From positions 4,621,501 to 4,685,500 of the forward strand of contig JAQISU010000025.1 in assembly GCA_029339505.1 (NCBI GenBank): 64,000 nt of DNA. Direction: 5' to 3'. The stretch's first letter is position 1. Every line of letters starts with the position of its first letter. The notes below the pieces were generated by a model. That model was not told where the DNA came from, made no database searches, and saw only the letters and a list, made by a program, of their open reading frames with translations. This DNA comes from Unio delphinus (Eukaryota; Mollusca; Bivalvia; Unionida; Unionidae). The translations under genes were made by a program, and so were the position numbers. This document shows positions 25,107-36,462 of the stretch, piece after piece.

Positions 25107-26588
25107 TTACACTAGACGGCTAAGCGCAACAGTTATGCATATATCTATCCAATAAACATGATGGAAATGCCACTGAATTTTACAACAGGTAGAGAGAAAG
25201 AAAGCTTTCACATATGGCTTACAGCCAGATAGTCTGACTTCGTTTTCCGGCTCAAGCGGCAAGTGCTTCTGTGCGCAATTGCTATCCATGAAGGCATGGA
25301 TGGATATGAGCTGACCCTGTTGTCTGAATGGCTCACCAAGGACCTGGAAGTTAACATCACACTTTTTAAACAAGGCTATTAATCCAAACCGAAAACATCT
25401 GTAGCTCAGCAATAACTGGTACTCGTACAGCAAAAAATAACGAATACAATGTAATGATTTGCCTTAAATGTTCCATCCATGTACCACCGTTTCGCTTCTC
25501 GCAAAAATCCTAACTGGTATTCATTTGCCAGCAGGAAGTATCGCTTCCCATCCATTTTGATGTCTGCTACCAAGAATTCGTGAGCGTTGATGAAGTCTTC
25601 ATTCAGCTGTAAAAATCGATTATTGTTTATCAATATCATTCATGTAACAAGTTACAACTACCAAAAGAAATACAGTTTAAACTATCGAAGTTTAATTACA
25701 AACTAGATATGGAAAAAATTGTTCTTCAACAACCCACCCCACGCCCCTAAAAAGTTGATAGCAGACCAAAAAATTAATGAGCAAACATTATAAAAGGTAT
25801 GAATCAGTTAGTTGAAATTTTATAACAAAGTTATATCTAACTATAGATTTGTCTCAGTTCTACAAAAATCACAAACTTCAAAGTCCAACGTTCTTAGCTC
25901 TTCAGGACGTAGTTTCGCTCTGGTTCTATTAGCAACACTTTTCAAAAGCGCTTTCTTTAGGAGAGACCGTATCTGGTCCCGAACTCTTCAAAATAGCGTC
26001 CTCGGAAATTTTCAAGGCTGGTATGAATAGTTGCTCTCTAGCAGCAAGTCTCACCTTTGAGAAAGATGTAATGATGTCATGTCAAAAGGAGGTAAACACA
26101 AGCGTATAATTAAACACTAAACATATATTTTATTGCATGTGCCATGAAAGCCACTAACATTATGAAAAGCGCTTATAATTCATTCAAAGTGTATTGCCTT
26201 TAAGTATCACCACTATGTCAGGATTGAATATTTCATGAATGTTCATTACATCTCAGTTTTGTTGCTATAATTCAAATGTGTGTTGATCTTGTACAAATTG
26301 TATAATTAGCTGCTAATGTAACAAGCTATGCCGGCAAAACGTTACCTTGGAGTACACCTGTGCCTTGAGCTAACGGTCAGGGACAGCGGGGTGTGTGTGC
26401 TGAGCATAGCTTTGAACAAACAAGTTCCCTTGCTGACGTATTGTCACTGGACATTTCACGTTGCGACTTCTAGAAGTGCAGCGCCACAAAATAGAGTTGA
26501 CGTTATCTCACTACAAAGACAAAAATGCATGCATATATGTCCTTGAACAGTTTTGTCCAATTAGGAAATGTAATAGAATATACAGATT

Positions 26589-26630
<42 letters not shown>

Positions 26631-27542
26631 CACACACGTTTGTAAAACCAAACAAAAGGTAACATGTGATTTTTACCATCAAAATGGGGCCAATTTTACT
26701 GTAACAAATTATGGTCTAGAAAGACGTATTTTACAGCGCATTTGATACATACACGTAATCTGTAATTGGTTTGTGGTTGATTTCCAAGAAACACCGTATC
26801 ACAGTCGTTACCATCAGAACGGGGACACAATTTTTCGGTGTTAGAAACTATACAATCAATTAGGCGACATTCAATATGTATGAAGTTAGATTACAAATAA
26901 CGATCAATTCAAAATAAATACTGCATTAATCTCACCGCATGCACATAAGTTCACATCCTTATTAACAAACTAAATTGAAATTACCAATTGAAATTTTTAT
27001 TTTATGTTTGTAGTATATATAAGCATAAACAACATTATTTGTTTTATAATTTTTGCATTCTGACACACCTTTATCCCATATGAATAACAAGACTGGATAC
27101 CAATAGCCGGGTATGTTTCTGTGAAGATCCCTCTAGGATTGTATACGTTATATCACGGTATTCGACCATCGTCTCAGTCAAAACATTGTGCATTGACCTG
27201 AAATAAATAATTTTATGCAAGCAATCAAACCAAATTGATGAGTTTATGTTTTAAAGAAGTATAGCGGTTGCACAATTGTCATATTTGTATATAATTACTT
27301 AGGAATCAACATAAAGTTGAGAATAACGTTTATCATACTCTATTCAAATATTGCTAGTATTAATTGTATATACGTACTCTTCTTCAATAAGATTCACTAG
27401 ATCAATGTTTCTGTCGCTGATATCGGATGAAGTGTCCCTGTCGGGGATGTCGGGAATGTGGACAATCGTGCTTGCTTCATATGGATCCATTTCAATTTCT
27501 GTTGATTCGGCCACAGGAATATCATTCGACCAATCGTCAACA
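25107..27542 (-). pseudogene. MULE-type transposase gene with introns, broken
   Basis: Minus-strand, exon-like blocks in order. 27542-27377 is acidic (VDDWSNDIPVAEST). 27198-27069 reads YTILEGSSQKHTRLL then, one base out of frame, YSYGIK, as in FLYWCH-linked MULE proteins. 26054-25877 reads AAREQLFIPALKISEDAILK then, shifted, ANRTRAKLRPEEL and LDFEV. 25606-25463 reads FLLANEYQLGFL and WYMDGTFK, the first catalytic Asp region of MULE transposases. 25343 down to about 25200 reads GEPF and LISIHAFM with shifts. AG acceptors precede several blocks. The second catalytic Asp and the Glu were not found. The remnant presumably encoded the enzyme that moved the surrounding element. Confidence 0.65.
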
Positions 27543-27954
27543 CTAGGGATCAAAGAAAAAAAAAAAAAAAAAAATAAACATTCCATTTTCTACATTTCTT
27601 CGCACCAGAGAATGATATTTTTCTATACAGGTTTTGTTTAGACAGGGTGAAAATTTACACCTTAGAAAACAAGAAAACTTGCACTAGCGTAAGATATGTT
27701 GATGGTTGCTGCTAGACGTATCCGTACACTCCCTCCCCTCCCGCTTAAATACCGCCAATAGGCAAATTAGGGCGCCTTTAGATAACAATGTCAGTAGCAT
27801 TTCTGAATAACCGCCGTGAATTTAATCAACTATATTTTCACATGTTTATCTAAACAACAATAAATAATGAACAAAATAGTGTTACGACATGTCAGCAGCA
27901 TTTCTGAATAAGCGCCGCAAGTTTTATGAGAAGTGAATACCTCAATTTTTTCTT

Positions 27955-28124
<170 letters not shown>

Positions 28125-28762
28125 CATAAATGCGCCATAAACACGATTTCATTGTTATTTACCTTATTATAAATGTTCTGATTAAGTCCTCGTGTCGCCT
28201 TATGAAGTTTAACACTTACACTTAACTCCAAGAAAGGCGTGTCTACTTATCTTAGTATTTGTTGCTGCGCGTGCGCATTCCCATGGGAATATATATTTTC
28301 TGGACCGATAGGAAGTTAATAGATAATCGCCTGGGGGTAGTTTAGTAAGGAGTGCCTCGGTAATCGTTAAATAAACCTGTTAAAATTGTATAACACGTCA
28401 AGCGCTGTTGAGACCGGAAGCATGGGAAAGAGTTGTGTTGTAGAGACTTGTATTTGCGTCATAATTGTGATTATCAAAGTTTGCTGACATATTGAATAAA
28501 TCTTAGACATAAAACAGGTAAAGGAAGTGTGAAAAGTATATGGTGATCGCTTATACTTTTGTAATATCGGTACTACAATTTGCGTAATCGTCAAAGGTCT
28601 GCTGTATGCTATCCATGCTTTATTTTTTCTAGGTGTTGATCATTGCTAACCAGTGCTTCAGTTTTGACAGCTCAGTGGTTTAACAATACATGTAAAAATG
28701 TCATTGACCTGAAGTGAATATATATCGGTATTGTAGAAAAGCTTTCTTAATTCTTCTTCTTC

Positions 28763-28863
<101 letters not shown>

Positions 28864-28869
28864 CGATCT

Positions 28870-29024
28870 TGTAAACGGTCCTTTTTAACCCGAGCTATTC
28901 CGTCCAGGTCCTTTCTGACCCGGGCCGTTTCCGTCCAGGTCCTTTTTGACCCGCTACTGGCCTTTTTGGACCGGGCCTTTTTGACCCGGGCCTTTTTGGT
29001 ACCAGTCCGTTTTGACCCGTTACC
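28870..29024 (-). repeat. Right terminal inverted repeat and subterminal array
   Basis: On the minus strand it begins GGTAACGGGTCAAAACGGAC. Inside it holds five or six tandem-like units built on GGGTCAAAAAGGCCC and GGTCAGAAAGGACCTGGACG. This end is longer than the left array. Such arrays are candidate transposase binding sites. Confidence 0.85.
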
Positions 29025-30540
29025 GTTTTCATGCCAGATGTTCCTAATATCAGACACATGAATACTAGGTCACCGCATAATATAATTTCTTGCATAAGAG
29101 AAGTGCGCTCTTTTATTATTTTCCGTTCGAGTTACCTGTGCCAGCAGATTGGGTATATCAAATGCGAAAACCTAACCTAACTATTTATTAATAAATTGCC
29201 TTGTCCAGTAACCAGTTCAGTACTTGTGGATCCACATTATAAAGCGTAAGTATTGACCTCTTTAATGTTTGTTTAAACTTAATCATTTGTCAAGCATAAA
29301 ATCTTTGTTTGCATGCCGATTTAAGGTTTGTATAATACTAGTTGACGATATATGTATCTACCTGCTTTTCTCAATGTATTTCCTGACTGGAATTGAAATA
29401 CGTTGAAAGCAACTGGGCCAGAAGCAGTTTTAGACACAAAACATTTGAGACATGGTCGTAATGGGGCAAAATAATTAGTCGATCTTCTCTTACGACAACT
29501 AATATTACTGCTACTACCACTAATGGTGCAGGCGCCATTTTTCTAATATTTGTGTGGTTCTAAGTGTTTAACTATCACCATGAGGCGATGATGGTGATGA
29601 CGGTGACGATTTTGTTAAAGAAAACAATTATTACATGAGAATAAAACATTGAATTTTAAATGTGTCTTATACGTTTCACTTTCTGGTTTTGTTCATTTAG
29701 TTTGGAGTGTATCTGAGAAATAATAATACAAACTTTGTTTCCCTGCCCCCCCCCCCCCGCCAATATAATGTCGTTTTATCGAAAAATGTGTCCATGTACA
29801 CATCATGCATGTATGTATCGAAATTAGTTTTAGCAAAGTGTTCCTTCTTCACGTGTACCTGTGTAGCATACGATTCGAATCTATACAAAAGATTACAGTT
29901 GTCATTACTTAAAAAATTCATTGTTGTTCAACACGTGTTTCTAACATTCATAATCGATTTTTGTTTTTAAATAAAAGTCATGGTATGCTCTACTTATTTC
30001 AATTAGCACACATGCCCTTGGGTGGAACCACACTGTCAACAGCATCGGGGCTATACTTTTTGGAAATTTGTTATTGCATTTTTTATATCACTTTATTTTC
30101 TTTAAACGCATCCTAGATTCACTTCATATCATTCGCTGCTGACTGTAAATCGTATGGCCCTGGGCAAATCCATTGGGTCAAACAAGACATGTTTTATATC
30201 ACTTATATGCCATAACTCATTATCTACTTTCCAATGTATCGGCACGTATTTTCTTTCTATAATACTCTTCATGCTCTCTTTCCGCTAATGGCCGGTGACA
30301 CGAGGTCATGAGACATACTGTAGAGATATGTCTGTCGGTTAAACTGTTTGGTTGTAGTTTGTTCCAATTACACTTCCCCCAACTTCTCAAACAATACACG
30401 TAATGTTTTGAAATGTAACATCATGACACGTAGATCCTATAGATATCAATGTTTCAGCCTCATGGGTTGTGTCCCTTGTTCAACCCGAGATGTTAAGCAG
30501 CAATACTTGATGAACTAATTTTTGGTTAAAGTTTTATTTT
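29025..30540 (+). repeat. R1 copy 4, right part
   Basis: Continues R1 from the second GTTTTCATG. It matches copy 1 (GCCTTGTCCAGTAAC, near 29200) and, at 30005-30540, copy 3 (CATTGGGTCAAACAAGACAT). With the left part, R1 is at least about 1.85 kb. Confidence 0.7.
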
Positions 30541-31590
30541 TGTCCCTTATATGTCAATATCGTGCACGGTTAACATGGTATTGGGAATTTAACACCGCGA
30601 AAAAAAAAGATCCCAATTCCTGGCCCAGGAACCGCCTTGGAACCCGCACTTTCAGGAAATCAACTCCGCAATGCAGTTGTTTAGCTTCAGTCACCGCTAA
30701 TCGCTGGGGCTTCCTTGGGCCCCGTACGCTGTCTTGCGCACTGCATATCCTAGAGCCGGGCCTGCCTCCTTCCATTACCACCCTAATTATAGGTTACGTC
30801 CCGGCCAGAGTGGGAACATGTAATTTAAAATGCAAGATACATTTCAAGTTTTTCCCATCTCCAATGTTTATATAAAGTTTAGTCCCATTCACTACAGTGT
30901 TTAAACATGAACGCTCAATAAATTCCCGCTTTCTTAGTGCACTGATATTGTCCTCTAGGTAATGTCTACTGGTGAAGCTTAAGGTCAAGAAAAATGGGAC
31001 ATTTTGGGTTAAAAATATTTTTTCATAGCATTTCGTTAGTACCTAGCTTAATTATTATCGTATTTGAATTACATATCGCCCCATACTTCCATTTCTCCCG
31101 ATAGCTCGGTTATTTAACGGTTGTCTCTAACTGGGGCTACGGAGTCCAGAAGTAATATTCATGTTTCAATTATCACTGATAATTGTTTAAAAATTTGTGC
31201 CAACAAGAATTTGACAGATTTGATGTATGTTTTAAATATAACATATTGATTCTCATTCTGGTCATGTTGTGACATTCCTGTTCTTGGTTTAGGATAATGG
31301 AATGAGTCATTTGGTCAAGGCGGTATTATACTATGTCAGTTATTTTGTCATTTGTTCATAAGGTACGTTTCAAAAATTCTTTGTCCAAATATGGTACAGA
31401 CAGTTTGAAATGTATGACGACATTAGTTAGTTTATTGGCTAATGTAGAATTTTTGCCATTGAAAGATTCCTCTCTTTGGCGTATTGCGTGTGGTTATCCC
31501 TTTGGAAATATACATAGCTCGTCTCACGCGTATTTCACAATATAATCCTCATTTTGCTTGCATTGTTTGTTATTCTTTCTTTTTATTCAG
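30541..31590. other. Region upstream of the first ABCG coding exon
   Basis: No gene recognised. 30600-30800 is markedly richer in G+C than its surroundings. A non-coding first exon and promoter of the ABCG gene may lie here or further upstream, but none can be fixed from the sequence. Confidence 0.35.
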
Positions 31591-31768
31591 GACATGAGTA
31601 CCGTTGTAAATAATCTGGATTCTGCGACGTGTGTGTCGACAAAATTATCACCAAAGCTTGTACTTGAAGCAGAAGATATACACATATCTATCAATGACGT
31701 TTCCATTATTAGTGACGTCAGCGTTGTGGCTCACAGTGGAGAATTGTTCGCCATCATGGGGCCTTCAG
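31591..31768 (+). CDS. ABCG-family transporter, coding exon 1
   Basis: First coding exon of an ABCG (White-type) half transporter, an ATP-driven membrane exporter expected to act as a dimer. It follows a TTTTTATTCAG acceptor, so a non-coding exon must lie upstream. The first ATG (31594) is in frame and places the P-loop at a normal distance from the N terminus. It encodes residues 1-58 and the first base of codon 59: a polar N terminus, an A-loop region near residues 28-40, and the first half of Walker A (IMGPSG, 54-59). Donor G|GTTAGG. Exons 1-12 give 546 complete codons with no stop. The sequence is closest in feel to the ABCG14/22-type branch; substrate unknown. Confidence 0.9.
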
Positions 31769-32287
31769 GTTAGGATGAATGATTTAATTATCTGTGAATT
31801 TTTCTTCTTTTCTCATAATAATGTTTGTAATTCTTTTATACAAGAATATTGGAGATTCTCTTCTTCCGACATAGAGCAGACTGGTGTTTTATTCAACAAC
31901 AAAAAAAAGATGATACCATTTTCATGTGCACACATATTATCTACCAGCTGATAATATGAGTGTTGCATGACTACTTGATTACATATGCAGCCAAGAGGTG
32001 TGCAGCAATTCAATCGCAACTGTTGTCGGTCTCATTTTTTTAAGAAAAAGATGCAAATTGTAATATATATCGACGAATACGCCACTGTGGGTCACGAACC
32101 ATACTGAACTTACAATGCAGTACTACAATGTTTACACATTATACAATGTAGGATTACAACGTTGAACTGTTTCATTCTCTCAATCAAAATACGAACATGC
32201 ATCTAGATGGTATGTATGTATGTATGTATGTATGTATGTATGTATGTATGTATGTATGTATGTATGTATGTATGTATGTGTGTGTGT

Positions 32288-32349
<62 letters not shown>

Positions 32350-32601
32350 ATGTATGTATGTATGTATGTATGTATGTATGGGTCGGTATCTCGGTGTGTA
32401 TATGTGTGACTTTTATCATAAATTAAAAAATATCTTTGGTTTAATTTATTATTTTTTTATATAGAAATCTACGGTGAAAACTGTCTGATGTTTTCTAAAA
32501 TACGTTTTAATGACTTATAGTTGTAGCAATTAATCCTCTTGGGGCATGCTTCAGAACAAACACCTATAATTTGAAAAGAATAACACTGTTTCCATTTGAA
32601 G
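31769..32601 (+). other. ABCG intron 1 with compound microsatellite
   Basis: Contains a (TATG)n(TG)n(TATG)n tract at about 32210-32380. No other feature seen. Confidence 0.8.
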
Positions 32602-32771
32602 GGTCTGGGAAGACAACTTTGCTGTGCACCATCGCCGGCAGAAGAAGTCCTCAGTCGGGTTTCATTAAATTAAACGGCAATTTTATGGACAACAAATTGC
32701 GTAAAAGACTTGGATTTGTTCTACAAGAGGATATATTTTTCGCCAGCCTTACTTTGAAGGAAACACTCTAT
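32602..32771 (+). CDS. ABCG-family transporter, coding exon 2
   Basis: Encodes residues 59-115. It completes Walker A (GPSGSGKT, 56-63) and continues with the Q-loop (VLQED, Gln100) and the start of the helical subdomain (LTLKETLY). Intron 1 interrupts a Gly codon inside the P-loop. The acceptor is TTTGAAG and the donor is GTGAGT. It enters in phase 1 and leaves in phase 0. Confidence 0.92.
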
Positions 32772-32982
32772 GTGAGTTTTGCCACTAAGAATTGTGTGCC
32801 CTTTTAATTTGGGTATATCAGTGATCTTTGAGTGCATCTGTATGATTCTCTTTGTCTTTCCATATCGACACTTTTTTCTACACAGGGACTGAACTAGAAG
32901 ATTTGAATACATACATACATACATACATACATACATACATACATACATACATACATACATACATACATACATACATACATAC

Positions 32983-33207
32983 GGGGCGCCGTTACGGATC
33001 ACTGCCATCTTACCTCTGTCTACGTGGGTTCGAGTCTCAGATTCGGCCAATGTGGGTATGTGAGAGTAGGTATGTGAAAAAGCTTGCCTATAGCTTATTG
33101 TGGTTCGGTGGTTCTTTCCGGCGCTGTCATCGGTTCTTCCTCCACCATTTATACTGGCCGTCATGTATATCGTATGCTGAAAACTGGTGTTAAACCCTAC
33201 AACATAC
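32983..33207 (+). mobile_element. SINE S1, copy 3
   Basis: Plus-strand copy with a shortened head (GGGGCGCCGTTACGGATCAC), B box GGTTCGAGTCTC, and tail GGTGTTAAACCC. Tetranucleotide TACA/CATA arrays bound it on both sides. Confidence 0.8.
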
Positions 33208-33254
33208 ATGAATGCATGCATGCATGCATGTATGCATGCATGCATCCATCCATC

Positions 33255-33298
<44 letters not shown>

Positions 33299-33749
33299 TA
33301 CATACATACATACATACATACATACATACATACATACATACATACGCTTCGTTTTCTTTAGGCTTTCAAGCATGCATCTCACGCTCAAGCTTAAAGTCCA
33401 AATAACCTGATCTTCTTTGACTTTGATCAGAAGGAAATGGCAGAACTTGGAGGACTTTATTTACACTTTTTTACGTTAACATCATGCTAGTTTATGATTC
33501 CTCCAACTTCCAAGTATCATGAGATCACGCTTATACGCTTTAGTTTATTTGCTTGCTGTTATACTCTTTAAATTGAGTTCAAAACGTGTTGAAACCTTTC
33601 CTTCCGAGTTGCGAAAACCTTTCTCATATCTGTTTTAGTAGCGTGTGATAAGGCCAATGCTACGTTACGGTTTGATAGATTGCAAAACATTTGATTACTT
33701 TTGATCTGCTAAAAAGATAGCGTCCAAATACTTGCCAAACTTGTAACAA

Positions 33750-33847
<98 letters not shown>

Positions 33848-34174
33848 CATCGTACTGTTTCTTAATTCCAAGGTAAATGAGCTCCTGAAATCGAAAACGA
33901 AACCGCTGCATTTCGTTTCCAATAATGATGTGATGATACAGTGTCAAAGGCTTACGAGACGCACCGTGATGGAGCTGTGCCGATAACAATATGATAAAGT
34001 CATTTAAGAGATTCAATACGGGGGGCACTTGAGGGATACTAATTTATAAAAATAATATGAATGAAAATAAGACTGAGCTCTTTGAAATGAGAAAGGGTCG
34101 TAAACGGTATCAGCAATTCCGACCTTTTTGGTGGAGGCGAGGGGCCGAGAAAGTGCAGAGATTAACAGATCGAA

Positions 34175-34450
34175 TCGGTGGCCTGGTGGTTAGAGCATCC
34201 GTCTTGGATGCGGGAAGTTGCGGTTTCGATCCCAGACCGAGTGATACCAAAAACTTATAAAAATTATATTAACAGCTGCCTCGCTAGGCGCTCAGCATTA
34301 AGAGGTCACTGTTAGGACTGGTGGACATGGTGTCAGGATAATGTGACTTGGTGGGACACGATGCCCTAGTGCTAGACATTGCTATAAACTGCCAGACTGC
34401 CGACATCATTGCCACATGACTGAAACATTTTTAAAGCTACGTAAAAAATG
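34175..34450 (+). mobile_element. SINE S2, copy 4
   Basis: Well-preserved tRNA-like head with A box GGTGGTTAGAGC and B box GGTTTCGATCCC, followed by the S2 body and tail TTAAAGCTACGT. A CA microsatellite follows. Confidence 0.85.
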
Positions 34451-34469
34451 CTATCACACACACAGACTT

Positions 34470-34553
<84 letters not shown>

Positions 34554-34981
34554 TAGCATTTATGTATATATTTCTCTCCAACTTGAAGGTTGGATACATT
34601 ATAATACCCTAAATATTTTCGTCCGTCGTTCCCTTTTCAAATCGCAGTCATGTTTCGGTGTAAATTTACAAAACGTTATAGTTTGGCTGCCTCTGTCGTA
34701 CTCACCTTGGCTCCTACTTATGAGATAGTCAATAGTAAACGTAGAAACCTTTCAATGAGTGTGACATTTTCTAATATTGGTTTTCTTTTTCCAAACCCAG
34801 ACCATCCTCTATCCGCAGAAATACACATCACATGTTTGACGAATTTTGTCTTTTGAACCAGAGGTCTTTGTCTTCTGTATGATTCGTTTTCGGTGGAAGA
34901 GAGATGGTTGGATGTTTTGAATTTGTAGTTAAATGCGTGCGAAGTAGCAAAAGAGAACTAATTACGTTGCAAAAATGTTGA

Positions 34982-35036
<55 letters not shown>

Positions 35037-35040
35037 GTAG

Positions 35041-35146
35041 TTTACATCAATGATTCGTTTGCCTGAATCCATACCAAGAGCAGAAAAACTTCAACAAATC
35101 GACGATCTTGCAGAAGTTCTGGATGTTAAGAAATGTTTGGATACAC
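35041..35146 (+). CDS. ABCG-family transporter, coding exon 3
   Basis: Encodes residues 116-150 plus one base: FTSMIRLPESIPRAEKL and a helical segment to KKCLDT, the stretch between Q-loop and signature typical of ABCG proteins. The acceptor is TTATTGTAG with a TTA microsatellite in place of a normal pyrimidine tract. Donor GTAAGC. Phase 0 in, phase 1 out. Confidence 0.92.
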
Positions 35147-35328
35147 GTAAGCTCAGAAGACTTTATGAACGTTTAATGTTTCCCGAAACGATAACCCTTC
35201 AACTGTCCAAAGAAAGGAAGTAAATTATTCTCTGATTCAAGTTCAAAATTGACGTTTCGAGAAAAGGTGATCGTTCCCGCTAATGTAAAAATGTGTCAGA
35301 AATCCAGAAAAAAAGTTTACGTAAGTGC

Positions 35329-35577
35329 GTATGTATATAAGTATGTATGTATGTATGTATGTATGTATGTATGTATGTATGTATGTATGTATGTATGTAT
35401 GTATGTATGTATGTATGTATGTATGTATGTATGTATGTATGTATGTATGTATGTAGGTAAGTATGTATGTATGTATGTATGTATGTATGTATGTATGTAT
35501 GTATGTATGTATGTATGTATGTATGTATGTATGTATGTATGTATGTATGTATGTATGTATGTATGTATGTATGTATA
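35329..35577. repeat. (TATG)n microsatellite in intron 3
   Basis: About 245 bp with one interruption (GGTAAG near 35456). It occupies much of the 593-bp intron. The long open frames across it are spurious. Confidence 0.95.
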
Positions 35578-35739
35578 CGCTTCATTTATTGCAAAAATCA
35601 ATAAATATCGGAAGGCGCTGAGTTCTTCATTCCGAGTCACAGTGTTTTTTTCCTTGCAAGAATTTTTTTTTTCTCCGTATAATTGCCCCTTTTATTATCC
35701 TTAAATCCTGCGCTGATTCATTTGACGGATTCGATTTAG

Positions 35740-35840
35740 GAATGGGAGACATGTTCAGCCCAGGTCTGTCTGGAGGCGAGAAAAAAAGAGCCAGTATCAT
35801 ATGTGAGCTTCTAACCAATCCGGACATACTTCTTCTCGAC
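35740..35840 (+). CDS. ABCG-family transporter, coding exon 4
   Basis: Encodes residues 151-184: RMGDMFSPG, the ABC signature [10 protein letters not shown] (160 on) and Walker B ILLLD (180-184). The catalytic Glu185 is the first codon of the next exon. Acceptor CGATTTAG, donor GTAAGT. Phase 1 in, phase 0 out. Confidence 0.95.
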
Positions 35841-35911
35841 GTAAGTATACAAGATGGATCTTTAATTAGTGAAGCTTTAAATTAATATATTTAACTGAGA
35901 CTCCGATATGC

Positions 35912-36113
35912 CACCTTAAGGGGACGGGACAGGTTAGAGTTCACTCACCTTAAGGGGCCGGGACAGGTTAGAGTTCACTCACCTTAAGGGGCCGGGACAG
36001 GTTAGAGTTCACTCACCTTAAGGGGCCGGGACAGGTTAGAGTTCACTCACCTTAAGGGGCCGGGGCAGGTTAGAGTTCACTCACCTTAAGGGGCCGGGAC
36101 AGGTTAGAGTGTT
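35912..36113. repeat. 34-bp satellite, six copies
   Basis: The unit begins TTAAGGGGCCGGGACAGG and ends GTTCACTCACC. Starts at 35916, 35950, 35984, 36018, 36052 and 36086. Copies are nearly identical and GC-rich within an AT-rich intron. Confidence 0.95.
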
Positions 36114-36462
36114 CACTGCAGGAGGTACCAGTGATCTCAAGCAAATAGCAGATAAACCGATATTCCGGCGCATGTGCACAATGATATGAAACCGAGTTGC
36201 TATAGGGCAATTATTGTTTAAGCAAACACAGAAAAATATTATACTTAGAAAAAGGACTCAATATTTTAAACAATTAACTTTTACCAAGCAGAGGTATGGC
36301 ATATATATTGGCGTCGTTTCTAGCGGAAATTTCGTATCATTACCATATATAATTTAAATGTGTTCCAAGGTTTTAAGCATATTAATAAGTCTCGGACATT
36401 CGATTGCAGAGCACACTCCTGCCTAAGTTTTTGTTTAATCAGTGCCATTTTTCAAAGAGAAG

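Larger units (their letters stand above)
32772..35040 (+). other. ABCG intron 2, repeats only
   Basis: Holds SINE S1 copy 3 between TACA microsatellites (about 32907-32982 and 33219-33346), an (AAT)n(ATG)n tract at about 33748-33845, SINE S2 copy 4, a (CA)n tract at about 34455-34552, and a (TTA)n tract at about 34984-35037 that runs up to the acceptor of exon 3. Confidence 0.85.

Noticed and set aside
30554..30781. Minus-strand 75-codon open frame in the GC-rich patch
   Set aside because: Composition effect; no recognised motif and no splice context.
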